From the NCBI GenBank assembly GCA_021307315.1, contig JAJSPD010000031.1, positions 62,001 to 126,000 on the forward strand: a stretch of DNA of 64,000 nucleotides, read 5' to 3'. Both the position numbers and the translations under genes were made by a program. The notes under the pieces are model-generated. The model did not search any database, was not told the origin of the DNA, and worked only from the letters and a program-made list of their open reading frames with translations. Below are positions 25,651 through 38,120 of the stretch, in pieces (the first letter of the stretch is position 1; each line of letters begins with the position of its first letter). Source of the DNA: Bisporella sp. PMI_857 (Eukaryota; Ascomycota; Leotiomycetes; Helotiales; Helotiaceae).

Positions 25651-26560
25651 GCACGCAGATTTATTTCAAAATTCACCTTCTGCAAAATATAGCTTTTAAG
25701 ATGCTCTTTGTACTCGGGGCCGGTGAGACGGAGGTAATTTTACAATCAATTTATGGATAGTCCTTAGCGTTCAAAGTAGTTATAGACATTCCGATTCTTG
25801 GCTTTGCATGTAGACATACAACCAAAATCATCATTCATTATGTACCTGATATCTGCGTTTGTTTCTGGTTTGTTCTAATGAACCTGTTTTCTAGAAGGAA
25901 TATGGCAGAAAGATTCATTACCTTGGGTACATTCGTGGTTAAGGCGACCTTTCACTATATATCATACGACTTCCATTTTATAACACATCTCCTACTTACC
26001 AACCTTACGCGCTTCTCTAGTCTTGTTTCTTACTTCTTATTGTTCCTGAAAACAAAATTTTAACCTATAGCTGCTTTGTATTCCTACAAAAGGATTAGCT
26101 CACCGACAAAACTCCATCCGCAGCCTGCTCTCCCCATCATGTGAGCACTTCGGCGGTTGGGAACAGTTTGGTTAACATTGGCTTTAATGGCCTGAGGTAG
26201 CCTTGAGAAGGAAACTACTTATGCATGCTACTGTAATACAGAAAGAGTTGCCTACGTTGCGGGGAAACTGCCAGACTACTTTGCCTTTTCTTCACTCTTC
26301 CCTTGATATAGAATGTAGCACTTATTTACGACTTCGAATGATTTGCGCCATCTTCATATTGATCATAGTGCGCGGCATACAATTCTGGGGAACAAAATAA
26401 TGTAAGATCCGACGCATCTTCAAAAGCATGAAAACGGAATATTGTATAGGAACGTAAAGTGATTTACTCCTACAAATGCCAAATTCTGTGGTATCTTCCT
26501 GTAATCATCATTCAACGCCTCTAAATCCAAATCATGTCCCTGTGCCTTAACACCTGCCTT
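25651..26560. other. Convergent spacer after the bHLH gene
   Basis: 910 bp between stop codons. AT-rich; the short ORFs have no product I recognise. Should contain both 3' UTRs. Confidence 0.5.
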
Positions 26561-27729
26561 TTACCACAAATAACCACGACATTTCTTACTTCCACATAAA
26601 CACTTTGTCATATCCTTCACCTTATGCACATTCTTTGAATCGCGCACCAGATCCGCGTCACCGCCGTCCACATAATCAAACGTCAATTCCGTTCCCGGCT
26701 CAATGTCATGAATAGCAAAGAATGCAAGATCATGGATGTGCTTATCTGCATGATCACCAACTCGAGCGAAGATACGTAGATTTGGCTCGCAGGAATGGTT
26801 GATAAAGCGTGTGGGACCAGACATGAACTCGCCGTCAACCTCGAGAGGGGGTCCGGCAAGACGAGGATCCATACTATCTGGATCAGAAAACTTGTCGAGG
26901 GCGAAAAGATAGACGTCTTTCCGTTGAGCGACTTCGGAATCTGCTCTGCGAGCAGTCGCTTCCTCTGAGGTGATTATATGTCCGAGATATCTGTCAATGA
27001 ACTGTCCTTTCTTGATTCTTGCACTAGAGCGAACGCCTGCCATAGTAAGTACATGAGCCTGAAATGTTATATAGACCTCGCCTACCCCATCCACGACTAT
27101 CATCTGTCTTGAAAATGTTCAGTGGAATCTTTCGACCCCTTTCCACCACACGATTCGGACACTCCAAACTGCAGGAGCAGCTAGCGTGACATTCATATAT
27201 CGGGTCTCTAGAATCCAACTTCTCTTCTCTAAGACAATCCGCATTCGGTCCATCCGCATAATATGAATACACCTTGGCATCGTCTGGGGTATCATCATCG
27301 AAATCCATGTCCTGCAAGCAATGGCAGCGCGCAAACTGGCAATCTTTTGTTCCTATACATTCGCAACCAGAGCGGAATGCATCTTCCGCAGGGTAAACAT
27401 CATCATCAAGAATCATTTCGTCTATAAACCGGAAGTCCTCGGGGAGCTCAAAGTCGTCTACATCGTTGGTGATAGTGATCGGATATTCTTCTTGCTTGGG
27501 AAAGCCAGATATTTGACACCAGTGACAGACATCTGCTTCCCAAGCTATCTAGAATTAAGCTTGTATCAGAAATTTGTTGGATATTTGGTAGGCGAATAGC
27601 TCTTACCTCCTCGAAATCATCATCCTCCTTGTCATGGTACCAGAAGTGTCGTTCGTATTTCAGAGGCACATCAGATGTTACCTCCTTCTCCTTAGCTTCC
27701 ACCTTATTCTTCCCCCCGCCCCGGGGCAT
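26561..27729 (-). CDS. dim-5: Histone H3 lysine-9 methyltransferase (DIM-5/Clr4)
   Basis: SET-domain enzyme that methylates H3K9 for heterochromatin, and in Neurospora directs DNA methylation of RIP-mutated repeats. Minus-strand exons 27729-27607, 27548-27086 and 27036-26561 give 353 residues (Neurospora DIM-5 is about 330). The pre-SET zinc triad has its Cys pattern in GCECIGTKDCQFARCHC and CHASCSCSLECPNR. The SET core shows RGWGVRSSARIKKGQFI across intron 2, RFINHSCEPNLRIF (cofactor and active-site motif) and ELTFDY. The post-SET zinc site is CLCGSKKCRGYLW at the very end. There is no chromodomain, as in DIM-5. All catalytic motifs are intact. Confidence 0.95.
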
Positions 27730-28110
27730 TTTGTTGGGCTCGCCTGTATACAGTTACTGAATGCAACTAAGTATTCGGAAGACTTGTGACGCAGGTGGAC
27801 GCTCTGACAAGGATGAAGGACAGTTGATAGCCTAGGCGCTCTGTAATTGATTCTAAGCTGGAACTGAATAGGTGGGTTGACCGAAGAAATGAGTAGATAT
27901 AGTTAGAACAAGAATGTATTGCTTAGACAGAAAGTGGCTCAAGTTCTCGGCTTAATTATTTTTGTATTGGAGTTGTAGATTAATCACAGCCCTGCCCCAC
28001 AATGCCCCTCCATGCAGTTCCAGCCTTGCGCACAGGCCATCTCAAAATTATATTTTCGAGGGTCACAGAATTCTGGATATGTGCAACTAGACTCTTAGTC
28101 AAATTAAGCC
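27730..28110. promoter_or_regulatory. Divergent promoter of dim-5 and rrp1
   Basis: 381 bp between two start codons on opposite strands. I see no specific factor site I would defend. Confidence 0.5.
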
Positions 28111-28877
28111 ATGGCGACAGATATACAGCAAACGCCGTTCGTCAAGCAGCTAGCTGCAAATGGTGTGATTTTCCTATTCCTATAATTTCACCAACTAACT
28201 AATGATCAGATCGTCCCACGCGCGACAAAGCCCTTGATTCCCTCCGCACATTCCTTTCAGGGCGGCGTGAGCTGCCTGCCCTCGAACTGCTAAAGCTATG
28301 GAAAGGTCTCTTCTACTGCATGTGGATGTCCGATCGGCCACTCACCCAACAAGCTCTCGCAAACTCGCTCGCCGATCTTGTCTCCATCCTTCCTACAGAA
28401 AACACCATCCCTTTCCTGCGCGCCTACTGGCAGACCATGCAGCGCGAATGGACGAATATCGACTATCTACGTATGGAGAAGTTTCTGTTACTCATGCGTC
28501 GGTATCTTGGTGCAACATTTGCAGTGTTAAAGAAGGGGAAGTGGAATGAGAAGGACATTAATGAACATCTCGCGTTGCTAGAGGAGTTTCCTTGCAATGT
28601 AGAGGATATTAAGATTCAGAATGGGATGCGGTTTCATGTTATCGATATTTGGATTGATGAGCTTGAGAGGGTAGGCGCTTTACAGGAGAAGGGAGCGAGT
28701 ATTCCATTAGAGCTTCTGTTGCAGCCTTTGAGGAAGTTAGCAAAAGATAGCCCGATAAAGCCTGTAAGAAAGAAGGCAAAGGAAGCGCTAGAAGATGAGC
28801 GACTACCTGGTAACGAAAACACAGGGGAAGTGCAGCCTGATGATGATGATGATGAATGGAGCGGCATTGAAGACTAA
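28111..28877 (+). CDS. rrp1: Ribosomal RNA processing protein Rrp1/Nop52
   Basis: Nucleolar protein needed for 27S pre-rRNA processing in 60S ribosome assembly. Exons 28111-28162 and 28210-28877 encode 239 residues. The start MATDIQQTPFVKQLAANDR is formed across the 47-nt intron and matches the family's opening (F-K-L-A-x-N-D/E-R). The domain continues with WKGLFYCMWMSDRP, a hallmark, and NIDYLRMEKFLLLMRRYL. The tail is acidic (DDDDDEWSGIED). The ATG at 28111 (AGCCATGG) has a good context. Function is by family. Confidence 0.93.
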
Positions 28878-29083
28878 GTGTACCAGATCTTTACGGTTGG
28901 AGTTTGGTTCATAGGGAAGGTCTTCGAAATTATGCAAGGCGTTCAGGTTGATGCTATTATGTAGTATTTCTCGCTGTGGATTATACAGAAAGTCAACCAA
29001 AAACAGGCAATCTACCTCCTGGGTATCAAATGTCGCAGCTCAAGAACAGAACTTAAAAACTTTTCAACCACACACAAAATACA

Positions 29084-30802
29084 TCAAGGCCCAGGAGCCT
29101 CATACTGGCCAGACTTAGACAGTACGGTGCCTAAACCCTTATGTACCTCTGCCTGGAAAGGCATGAAAGGAACACGTTCGCCATCTATGCTAATGTATCC
29201 GTCTACTTGGTTCTTTGGGATGATTCGATAGCCAAGAACTTTTCGATAGTGCACCAAAGGCATGTCGAAGAATTTGCCATTTTCAACACCGAACATCATC
29301 TGCAGTTGAGTTACGCGACTGATATCCGCGTCAATGGTGACGAGGTCCATGTAGCCGTCGTTGGGCAAAGCAGCTGGAAAGAAATTTGCGTCCGCTGCCA
29401 TATATGCCATCTGCGACCGAATTAGACTTGTCTACCTTCATATGGGCAAACTAGCTTACGTTTCCGCAATAAAAGTTCCCAAGCTTGTTATAAGAAATCA
29501 ATTCCCATCCTTCTGGCAATTTGTCATTGACAGTCCCGTATCTCAATGGTGGTAAGCCATCATCATTACTGCTGCTTGCTGAGGCATCATCGTCTAGAAG
29601 ATTCCTGTACCCTCTTCTCTCACTTGCAGGTTCGTGGTTGGCCCTTTCTTTTCTCCAATGTTCCCTGATCGATGGCTTGTCCTCTATAGCTACCTTAATT
29701 GCGATATCACATGGGTATTTGACCTGGTTTAGTAATCGTATCAAGAACCCATATGTAAATCGAGCCCCACCCATCCACCGGATGTGCTCAGTAGCAAGAT
29801 CGGACTCAGCGACTATACCCAAAGATTGAGATAAAAAGCTGAGTGTTCTAGTCTCTCCCTGAGTGATCGAAACGAGATCCATTGGCGTATGGATGCCTTT
29901 GATAATGGCTAGGGCGGCTATACTCACGCTATATGACCCATTCAAATTGCAGCTCATCGCATTGCCACTTCCACAAGGAATATGAGTTACTGCAACCTTT
30001 GACAATGCCTTTTTCGCATCAGGCCTCTTCCCAAATCCATTGAAGATTTCATATGCCAATCCATCACCAGAACAGGAGACTACGATATCATATGCGTCAA
30101 TGTCCAGCTTTTCCGCTATTTCCATGGCTTCGCCTCCATACTTTGTCTTGACCATATCAATGGCACATCGCGCTGCCTTGAACAAAGGTTCAGCATCACG
30201 ATGATACCATTTCTCAGCACTACCTTTACCGCTGTGAGGATTAACCAATATCTTCGCCCGTTTTCTCCTTTGTGACGCGCCATATGCTCGATCCACTAGT
30301 TTCGCAATCCATTGATTGACAGCCTCTGTTGTAAGCCTTTCAACTGCAATAGTATATTTCAACGTTGCAGCGCGCACATTCTTTTTCGATATTGGCGATG
30401 CATAATCGATTGTCAGCTGGTTTTCTTCAAGCTGTGCCCAAAGGATATTGTAAAATGGAATTGAGCGTGTGTTGGCTGTGGCTTAAGCCCATGTTAGTGT
30501 TAACATACGAGCGACGCAAATGCGATGTTGAAGCTGTACCTGACGGCCATAAACCACAACAGCTCCTGCTATCTTTTGTCTCCAATGCCTCATCTGTGAT
30601 GAAGATTAGCAGTGCCAATCACGTCCATTTCGGCTCGCAACTCACCCAAAACAATCAGCGAGTCAGTCGCCAAGGTAAGAGTGGCATCTCTTCCTACTGC
30701 CAACGTCGAGTCTAAGGCGAAGGAGGCATCTCGGACCTGTTCATCGATGGATGCCATTGGGTCAACAAAGGGATTGTCGGCGGTGGTGTTTGAAGTGGTC
30801 AT
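29084..30802 (-). CDS. Sphingoid long-chain base kinase (Lcb4/5 type)
   Basis: Phosphorylates sphingosine-type bases (dihydrosphingosine, phytosphingosine), controlling ceramide versus LCB-phosphate levels. Minus-strand exons 30802-30646, 30593-30540, 30475-29460 and 29410-29084 encode 517 residues. DAG-kinase catalytic motifs: ILVNPHSGKGSA (nucleotide-binding C1), VSCSGDGLAYEIFNG (C2, with the SGDG loop) and HIPCGSGNAMSCNLNG (C3). The distal conserved blocks include GWELISYNKLGNFYCGN joined over the last intron to MAYMAADANFFPAALPNDG and DGYISIDGERV. The ATG at 30802 is used; the upstream in-frame codon at 30814 is GTG. Paralogues Lcb4 and Lcb5 cannot be told apart here. Confidence 0.93.
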
Positions 30803-31598
30803 ATCGTAATGCACCTTAACATCTCAAGCATGATCCTTGAGGTGATGACACTGCCTAGTGATAAATGCTTGAGAGAGACAAGTTCTTTGTGAGTAGTTGA
30901 CGAGGTACGTAAGAAAGGATTAGGCGTTAGCTATTTGTGAGCTATAACCTGGAGTCCGGTCCGACCACTTGCCGTGGCAACCGAGCTTCGTTGTCTGTAA
31001 CTCAAGACGGCAGTTCTCCGGTGCTGCGTATCCTGGAATTTTGACTAGAAGAAATTCAGGTTAGCTATGAAGGCTTAAAAGGAAGATGTTTGTACATTTC
31101 AATGTTGGTTGGCGGTTTTAAGGTACAACAGGCTGGTTGTGCCTAGGCTAGAATTCTCCCCCGCAAAGTCACGAAGATCGCATCACATGTGAACCTTGCT
31201 TCGAAGAGAGTACGTGTATATTGGATGTAACTTCACTTGGACTTAATTGGGTATAGATCACTTTTACTGTGGTGTTGAATGTTACTTCCGACATGCCCAC
31301 AATGAATACTGAAAAACCACAAAGCAGCTTCTGTGGTATTGATTGTATTTATTGCACTGCCCAAGATCTAGACAACGCCTTTTTCTTTCCTGCGCCGATT
31401 TGCTCTGATGGTAATCAAGCGCGGCGGCTTTACAAAACTTTCGCTATATCCCACGCCGAGATGACATGAAACGGGACACCGGTACACTCAGAGCCACGCT
31501 TTTCCCCACATTGACTATCCTGCATCTGCTCCAAGTCTACCAAATGGAGGAGATTGCATACCACATGGTTTACCTATGATCATCACCTATATCTTCCA
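30803..31598. other. Spacer: sec26 3' flank and kinase promoter
   Basis: 796 bp between tandem minus-strand genes. A 66-codon ORF on the plus strand (31269-31469) has no recognisable features. Nothing else seen. Confidence 0.45.
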
Positions 31599-34587
31599 TC
31601 AAGCAACCTCTCCAACCTTGTGCAATCCTTTCAAAGATCCTAGACTAAGAGCGAGTCCTTGCGATCTGCTACGAATTCTAACAAATCCAGTTACAGGTCC
31701 ATCTTCACCCTCCTTCTCAATGCTAAGGTTAGCAAGCGCATCCTCGCCTGAAGAAATCAGTTAGCCATCAGTCTAGACCGTAGCAAGAATTAGACATACC
31801 GAAAACGCTTCGAGCGTATAGATTAGCGCTCAAAAATTGACAGTCACCTTTCAAAGAAGCTTCCGGTGTGAGACAGCTCATGTTTGTGCAGGCCATTAAT
31901 TGCGTGAGGAACTCTCTCAACGACTTTGCTTTTGAGTTGATGTTGACCTTGTTCTCCCACTCAAACTCAGTCCACATTGTCCGGAATTGAGTCTCCGTAC
32001 ACACGGCTGGTTGAATGTAATCCATAATGTCAACATGTACATCGTTCAAGATCACTACGTTATTCTCTGTAGAGCTGGCACCATCATAGACAACATTGCC
32101 AAAGATAACCCCTGTATCAGTCGAAGAAACCTTGATTGTAGTCTGGACGTTCTGGAAATCATGTGGACCAAGATTTTGTGTTATTGGCCGCTCGACGACT
32201 TTAAGATCTCCTAACGTCGCAAACTCAACAGATAAGTTTTGAAGTGTTACTTCGGTTTGGTTGACGAGAAGAACGTCCAGGACGATGTCAAATTGGTGCA
32301 CTTTCACATATGCTTCCGCATAGACCGGATCTGAGAATCCAGTGAGTTGTACAACTCTACTTAGCTTGGATGAAAGATCTTCCACTGTTGAGTCTCCACC
32401 TGTGGCCTTTTGTAAATCAAGTTCTACCTCGTCTGTACCATCACCAGCATTTTTCTTTGCCAATTGTCGAATAAAGACGACGTCATCGACTTGCACAGCC
32501 GTCTTGGCCTTCTCAACAGCTGCTTTGGCAGCCCTCTTCTTCTCCTCTACTTGCACCATATCACGGAACGCTTTTCGAGTATCCGCCAAGAAGACAGTCT
32601 CGAGCTTCTTATTCTGCGCAAATTCGGCAAGCGACCTAACACAGGACATGATTCTATCTACAGAATCCTCATCAATAGGAGCTTTGACGAACTGTGATTG
32701 CCCGACACGGATGATTGATATCATTATCAGCATGGCTTCCGCTCGGAGGGCATTAGTACGTGCTGCATCCGGTGAGATCTCGGAATGGCGCATGACAAGT
32801 TTGGTGAGCGTAGAAGAAAGAACAGAGGCAAGATAGTAGTCTCCGTCGAGAATAAGTTGCCGGAGCGGAGGTTTTTGGGCAGCCTTGACCGCTTCTAATT
32901 TAGCGGCAACTGCAGATTGACTCGTCAGAGCACTTTCGGTGGCATAAGTACCATCAGCAAGTACTCTGCGCGATCCAGTTGGCGCTGCCTTTGAGTGTCC
33001 ATTGACTTGTTCCGTAGGTTGAGTAGGTTCGGCTCCATCAGCAACCTCATCAAGGAGACGCTGTTCCGAGGCTAAAATGGGAATTTCACCTAGGCTGGCC
33101 CGAATACGCTGCCATGCATCACGAATATCCTTAGGTTCCAAGGAATATTCTCCCACAATCCAAAGTGCTCCGCGGTAGACCTTGCCAGCTCTGACTTCGC
33201 TCAAAGTAGAGACCAAGCGTTCTACAATAGTAGGCCGTAGCTTGGGAAACTTCTCCACCACTTCTTTGACGAATGTAATCACGTCGACCGCGGAAGTAGC
33301 ATTGAAGTCTGCAATGAAATCCATAAGAAGTCCCACAACGCTTGCAGCCACTTCTGAGAACTTGATTGCGCATTGGTGGATAGAGTGGATGAGTAATTGT
33401 CGGTATTCGTTGTTCTTCTCGTATTCTTGATCGACAGTTTTAGATAGTTCTTTCTTCAATAGCAACACGACCTCCTCTACATTTTTACTTGAAACCATCT
33501 CCAAAGCCAGCTCCAAGGCCTTCCGACGTACATCCAGATCGGGACTAGAGAGAACTCGCAGAATCTCCATAATCAAGTCATCCAGCACACCTGAGTTCTT
33601 TTGCCGTAATTGATCCACACGATCTAGTACGATGAGCTTCACGTTGTTATCAGCCTCCTTGATGCTGAGCTCTATAAATTTCGATGCAGCAGCTTTCACG
33701 GCAACAGGATTGGTTGTTAAGGCGGTCAACGAGGATGCAGCCTCATATATGACCGTAGATTCTCCTGATTCAAGAAGATCAAAAATAAGACGTAAGTATC
33801 GAGCTTTATTTTGTGAGTTCTGGACCGCATCTTTACGAATGAACTCAAGTTCCACCAACTGGAGAAGACCGTCGGCATTTGGGATGCCATCGAAGACACC
33901 ACTGAGATACAACAAAGCTTTATCATGGCTAATGCTGACCAAGGCTGCAAATGCATTTCGCTTACAAGTAGCATCGGTCTCGGTTTCAAGGAAAGCTGCT
34001 AGCAAATCAGGCGCATCTGGGATCATCTCGGACGAGTGTTGAAAGATGGATGCCACAGCAAAGACAGCATTTTTGCGAACGTAAGCATGGCGATGCTCGA
34101 GACAGGCCCGGGCAGGAGTGAGCAATGGTTCAATGAGCTCAGCTTCACGTAGCTTGCACAAGAACCTTAGCGTATTGCCTCGGATATATTCATTGGGATG
34201 CTGGAGATCGTTTCGAATACCATTACTATAAGCCAGTTAGTACATAAATTACAGATAGCAACATATAAAATTGCCATACCAGACTAGAATCATCTCTTGC
34301 TTTAGCTTTCCACTCTTCTCGTCCAGCTTAGGGCATATTTCGTAGTAGAAATATAGTAGTTTTTTGAGAGCCTTGTGCTTTGACGGCATCACAAATCGAA
34401 TAATGTGCATGAGCAACTGTGGCATGGGATCTCCATTTAACATTATGGTAAGGATGCGCTTCATAGTCTCCACCTTGCTCTCATCCGTGCCTTTTTCCAA
34501 CTGCGTTCGCAATTCTGACATTGAAGGTACGTCCGCCGCATTGTCCTGATGCACCAGACTGTAGGAGTTTTCTAAGAAAGTAGCCAT
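31599..34587 (-). CDS. sec26: Coatomer subunit beta (beta-COP)
   Basis: Core subunit of the COPI coat for retrograde Golgi-ER vesicles. Minus-strand exons 34587-34280, 34225-31800 and 31747-31599 give 960 residues, the normal length. The N-terminal adaptin-like HEAT solenoid includes [17 protein letters not shown] and the block [20 protein letters not shown], whose first Cys is formed across intron 1. The central region carries [18 protein letters not shown] and the C-terminal appendage [19 protein letters not shown] onward to FEWENKVNI. The last 49 residues ([12 protein letters not shown] to [14 protein letters not shown]) are in the small third exon after a 52-nt intron, so an ORF-only view truncates the protein. 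No odd features. Confidence 0.95.
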
Positions 34588-34982
34588 GATGGCAGCGGTA
34601 GTAGTAACTCGGCAACAAGGTGCCTTGCTATTTGGCGCTCACTCAGACAGGATATGGTGTGAATAAAGTGCAAGCTGCAGCTCGACTATGGGTTAGGGAG
34701 TTCTTGCTAGAGTTGTGGAGGGCGGAGATTAGGGATTGAACTCTTTGTCAGTATGCAAAATTGCCGATCCCTCTGCAAAAGAATATAACGTGGCAGATGG
34801 CGCATCAGAACACAGAAGCACTTGTAGTATTATAAGTCTGTAAGTTGCTCCTGAGCTTCGTGTCCAATTCCATAGTGCGTGTGGACGCCTAAATTGTGAG
34901 GCATTCACATTGCCCCGCCAATTGAATTTATGCTCCCAAAATCAGCCTTATTTATTAACTACCATCTCTTCTATCCAGCAAG
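34588..34982. promoter_or_regulatory. Divergent promoter of sec26 and mago
   Basis: 395 bp between opposite start codons. No specific motif claimed. Confidence 0.5.
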
Positions 34983-35719
34983 ATGGCAACGTCAACCTCA
35001 GCGTCAAACGAGCAGTTCTACATCAGATACTAGTGAGTGGACTAGAATCGCACAAAAAGAATTTAACTAAAATATTGACAGCTCTGGTCATCAAGGCCGT
35101 CACGGCCATGAGTTTCTTGGTGAGAATTTACCATCGATGCTACTCCTCCGTTCCGTGGAAGTCCTAATAAATGTTGGTAGAATTCGATTTTCGAGTGCTA
35201 GGAGATGGCCGGAGTGCGTCAGCTCGATATGCAAACAACTCGAATTATAGAAATGACTCGCTCATTCGTAAAGAGAGTATGCTGAACCAAGTAGGATAAT
35301 AGAAGAGAAACTGACCCTGGATTTTAGTGCATGTCAGTTCTCTTATGATTGATGAGATCAAACGAATTATCAAGTCGAGCGAGATTTTGAAGTACGTTTC
35401 ACTCAAGACTCAAAGCACTCTGGCTCACAACACGCAGGGAAGATGACAGCAAATGGCCCCAGAAGAATAAAGATGGGAGACAGGAATTGGAGATACGTTT
35501 AGGAAATGACCATATCTCCTTTGAGGTATGGGTCCCTAGCCGTCACTAATTACGTTTACTGACACTTCGTTCTTTTAGACTGCGAAGATTGGCTCACTGG
35601 TAGATGTGACTGAATCTCAGGACCCTGAGGGCTTGAGGGTTTTCTACTATCTGGTTCAAGATCTGAAGGCACTGGTTTTCTCTCTGATAGCCTTGCACTT
35701 CAAGATCAAGCCAATTTGA
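34983..35719 (+). CDS. mago: Mago nashi, exon junction complex core protein
   Basis: Partner of Y14/RBM8 in the exon junction complex. Six short exons: 34983-35032, 35082-35119, 35181-35276, 35328-35391, 35438-35525 and 35579-35719, together 158 residues, the standard Magoh size is about 146-150. Assembled blocks are unmistakable: [96 protein letters not shown] and [20 protein letters not shown]. All introns have GT-AG ends and the frame closes exactly. A small insertion (GDGRSASA) precedes RYANNSNY compared with animal Mago. No single exon exceeds 141 nt, so long-ORF searches miss this gene. Confidence 0.95.
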
Positions 35720-36460
35720 GGACAAGAATAATGAGCATGGATGACCAAAATAAAGGCGTTCGGCATTGCGTACCCATATGAAAAGAAGTCATAGGGCTAG
35801 GGAGCTGGTTATACAACGACACTATTTGCTTTGAGAATCTCCTCCTTTCGCACTTGAATTATTTTACCCACGATACGGAGGTCAGCCGAAATCTGCAACC
35901 ATGTGAATGGTCCTCATTGTTTGGAATATATTCTTTCCTACTTTGGTTTGAGATGCTATGTCTCAGGATATTCAATTTCAAGTCGCCCTCAACGGAATGA
36001 GATACTTCTACTGCTAAGTTGTTTTGAACACAGAACCTGGCTTATAATTACTAGAAGAGTAATGTTTGTGCCAGTAGATAATTTATGGATATAAATTGGA
36101 TGTGAATGCGGATGCATCGTCTTCTCCCTATTATGAGATTCTAGTTTACAAAGATTCTGATCCGATGTATACATAAGACATCGTAGGTATGGAAAACGTC
36201 TTGAAATTTTCAAATCTGGGGAAATGGAGAAATAGGTTGGGGCTTTGCCAAGAAATCTGGCTCCCTTATCAAGGAAGACTGACAACCTCAAAATCACAAA
36301 CAGAGCATACAATCTAGCTTCCCATCCCCATTGCGAGATTGACTCACCACAATCGCCATGTCCATCTAATTCTCGCGGCGCATCGCTAATTCATTTCTCT
36401 TTCTGTATCATTAGACTCTTATTCACACATCTTCCTCCCGCGCCGGTCGCAAGACCAACC
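35720..36460. other. Spacer between mago and gid4
   Basis: 741 bp between tandem genes. The frame of the next gene stays open upstream to 36245, but its preferred ATG is at 36461. No other feature seen. Confidence 0.45.
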
Positions 36461-37580
36461 ATGCCCACGCCTTCTAACAATGAAAGCACCATATCCTTAC
36501 ACCCCTCCTGTCCTCCCGAACTCGACGATGATAGATCAAGCTGGCGGAACATGGATGGCATACGTGAAGCAGAGGTCATAACAGCACCCGAAGTGCATCA
36601 GCAACCTACGCCTCCTCCGTCCGACTCGCAGGTAGTCGGCGTAACGGAGACACATATGGATGAGCAGAGCAAACGAATGAATATCGATGAGGAGGCAGCG
36701 GCTTCCAACATGCTCTCTCCCATGAGCACAGTAGGAGACAAGCAAGACGAGAGCGACTTACCTGCTCTGACGAGTACACATCTAAGTTCTCCTTCCATGG
36801 GTTACGACTTTTCTAATGTTCGAGTGAGTCCTTTTAACAATCCGTAGACTTTTGTGGAATTGGAGCAGTTGAAGTAATTAATTGTATGAGCAGTTAATAC
36901 CCACTTCTCCTTCATCCTTCTTGCGAGCCGGTAGCAGATTCCATGGCACTCAACAATCCGAACGTCAAGTATATGATGTCCAGGTTGAAATCAAACATGT
37001 TGATATGCGAGAATCTTTTCTATGCGGCTATTTGCGCATACAAGGCATGTTCCAAGAATTAACAAAATGGACAATTTGATGATTAACTGGTGTCTGCAGG
37101 CTTGACCGAAGACCATCCAACACTTACAACATATTTTGAGGGCGAAATAATAGGGCCGAAATACACATTTTACACTAAACATCAAGACTGGGGATCATCT
37201 AACAACGTGGACCTTCAACACTGGCAGAAATTCCAGGCTTTCCGACCCTTACAGAAGCTGGCAAAGAGAGGAATCCCTATGCCAGGGCTCGCAACGCAAG
37301 ATAACATATTCATGCGATGGAAAGAGCATTTCCTGGTGCCTGACCACCGAGTCCGGACCATTACTGGTGCAAGTTTCGAGGGGTTTTATTATATTTGCTT
37401 CAACCAGATCAAGGGGAGTGTGAGCGGCATATATTTTCATGCCAAGAGCGAAAAGTAAGTCCGCTGTGGCCAGTGATCGCGACCCAAAGAGATAACCTGC
37501 TGATGCTTTACAGATTTCAGCAATTAGAGCTGGAGCACGTGCAGGATAAGGGTTGCTTCGCGGCGGTGGAGTTTCGATGA
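36461..37580 (+). CDS. gid4: Gid4/Vid24 substrate receptor of the GID ubiquitin ligase
   Basis: Recognises Pro/N-degrons of gluconeogenic enzymes for degradation when glucose returns. Exons 36461-36823, 36894-37044, 37100-37454 and 37514-37580 encode 311 residues. The N-terminal 120 residues are Ser/Pro rich. The conserved beta-barrel begins at FLRAGSRFHGTQQSERQVYD, followed by VEIKHVDMRESFLCGYLRIQ, LTEDHPTLTTYFEGEIIG, DWGSSNNVDLQHWQKF, IFMRWKEHFLVPDH, GASFEGFYYICF and SGIYFHAKSEKFQQLEL. Intron 2 (37045-37099) begins with GC, not GT (CAAG then GCATGT); only this join keeps Gly-Leu-Thr-Glu in frame. The ATG at 36461 sits in CAACCATG. Confidence 0.93.
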
Positions 37581-38120
37581 AGATGAATGATGATTTACAC
37601 ATGAGGAGATGAATATCGATCGGAAATGGCATGGAATTTTGGGGGGGGGGGGCAGATTTTCTTTCGGAATGCGGAATCTGCTAAAGGAGCATGGACCGGG
37701 AAGCACTGGAAGCGACAGCGGCAGTGTAATTCATTGAGAAGGAGTTTCTACATTCTGAGTGTTCTTGATTCGAATATGCAACCGTGTCTGCGTAGACCTC
37801 GTATGTAGGCCATTGTTGATTGTGTATAGCTCTCTGTGAAATGGAATCACAGCGCCAATCAGAGAGGAGTAGAAAGGCAAACTGACTCTGGACCTGTCAA
37901 AGTGAACTCTACTTCGTAAACCTTAAGATATCGGGAGCCTAGGATCTCGCCAAGACAATCCCCTAATCTCGGTCCTTATGACACAGATATCCTGCTCAGC
38001 CTCGTGGCCTCGTCCGCGTCTTCCCTCACAAAGGTCTACTTTCGAATCCCTCTGCTTGCTTAACCACCATCGCTTCTACACTCTCACCCCAGAAGCACCA
38101 CAAAAGCACTTCAATTCACA
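37581..38120. other. Spacer after gid4
   Basis: 540 bp: gid4 3' flank and promoter of the next plus-strand gene. A homopolymer run of G lies at about 37640-37650. No gene supported. Confidence 0.45.

Noticed and set aside
36245..36460. N-terminal extension of Gid4
   Set aside because: The open frame lacks conserved content and the ATG at 36461 has the better context; not excluded.
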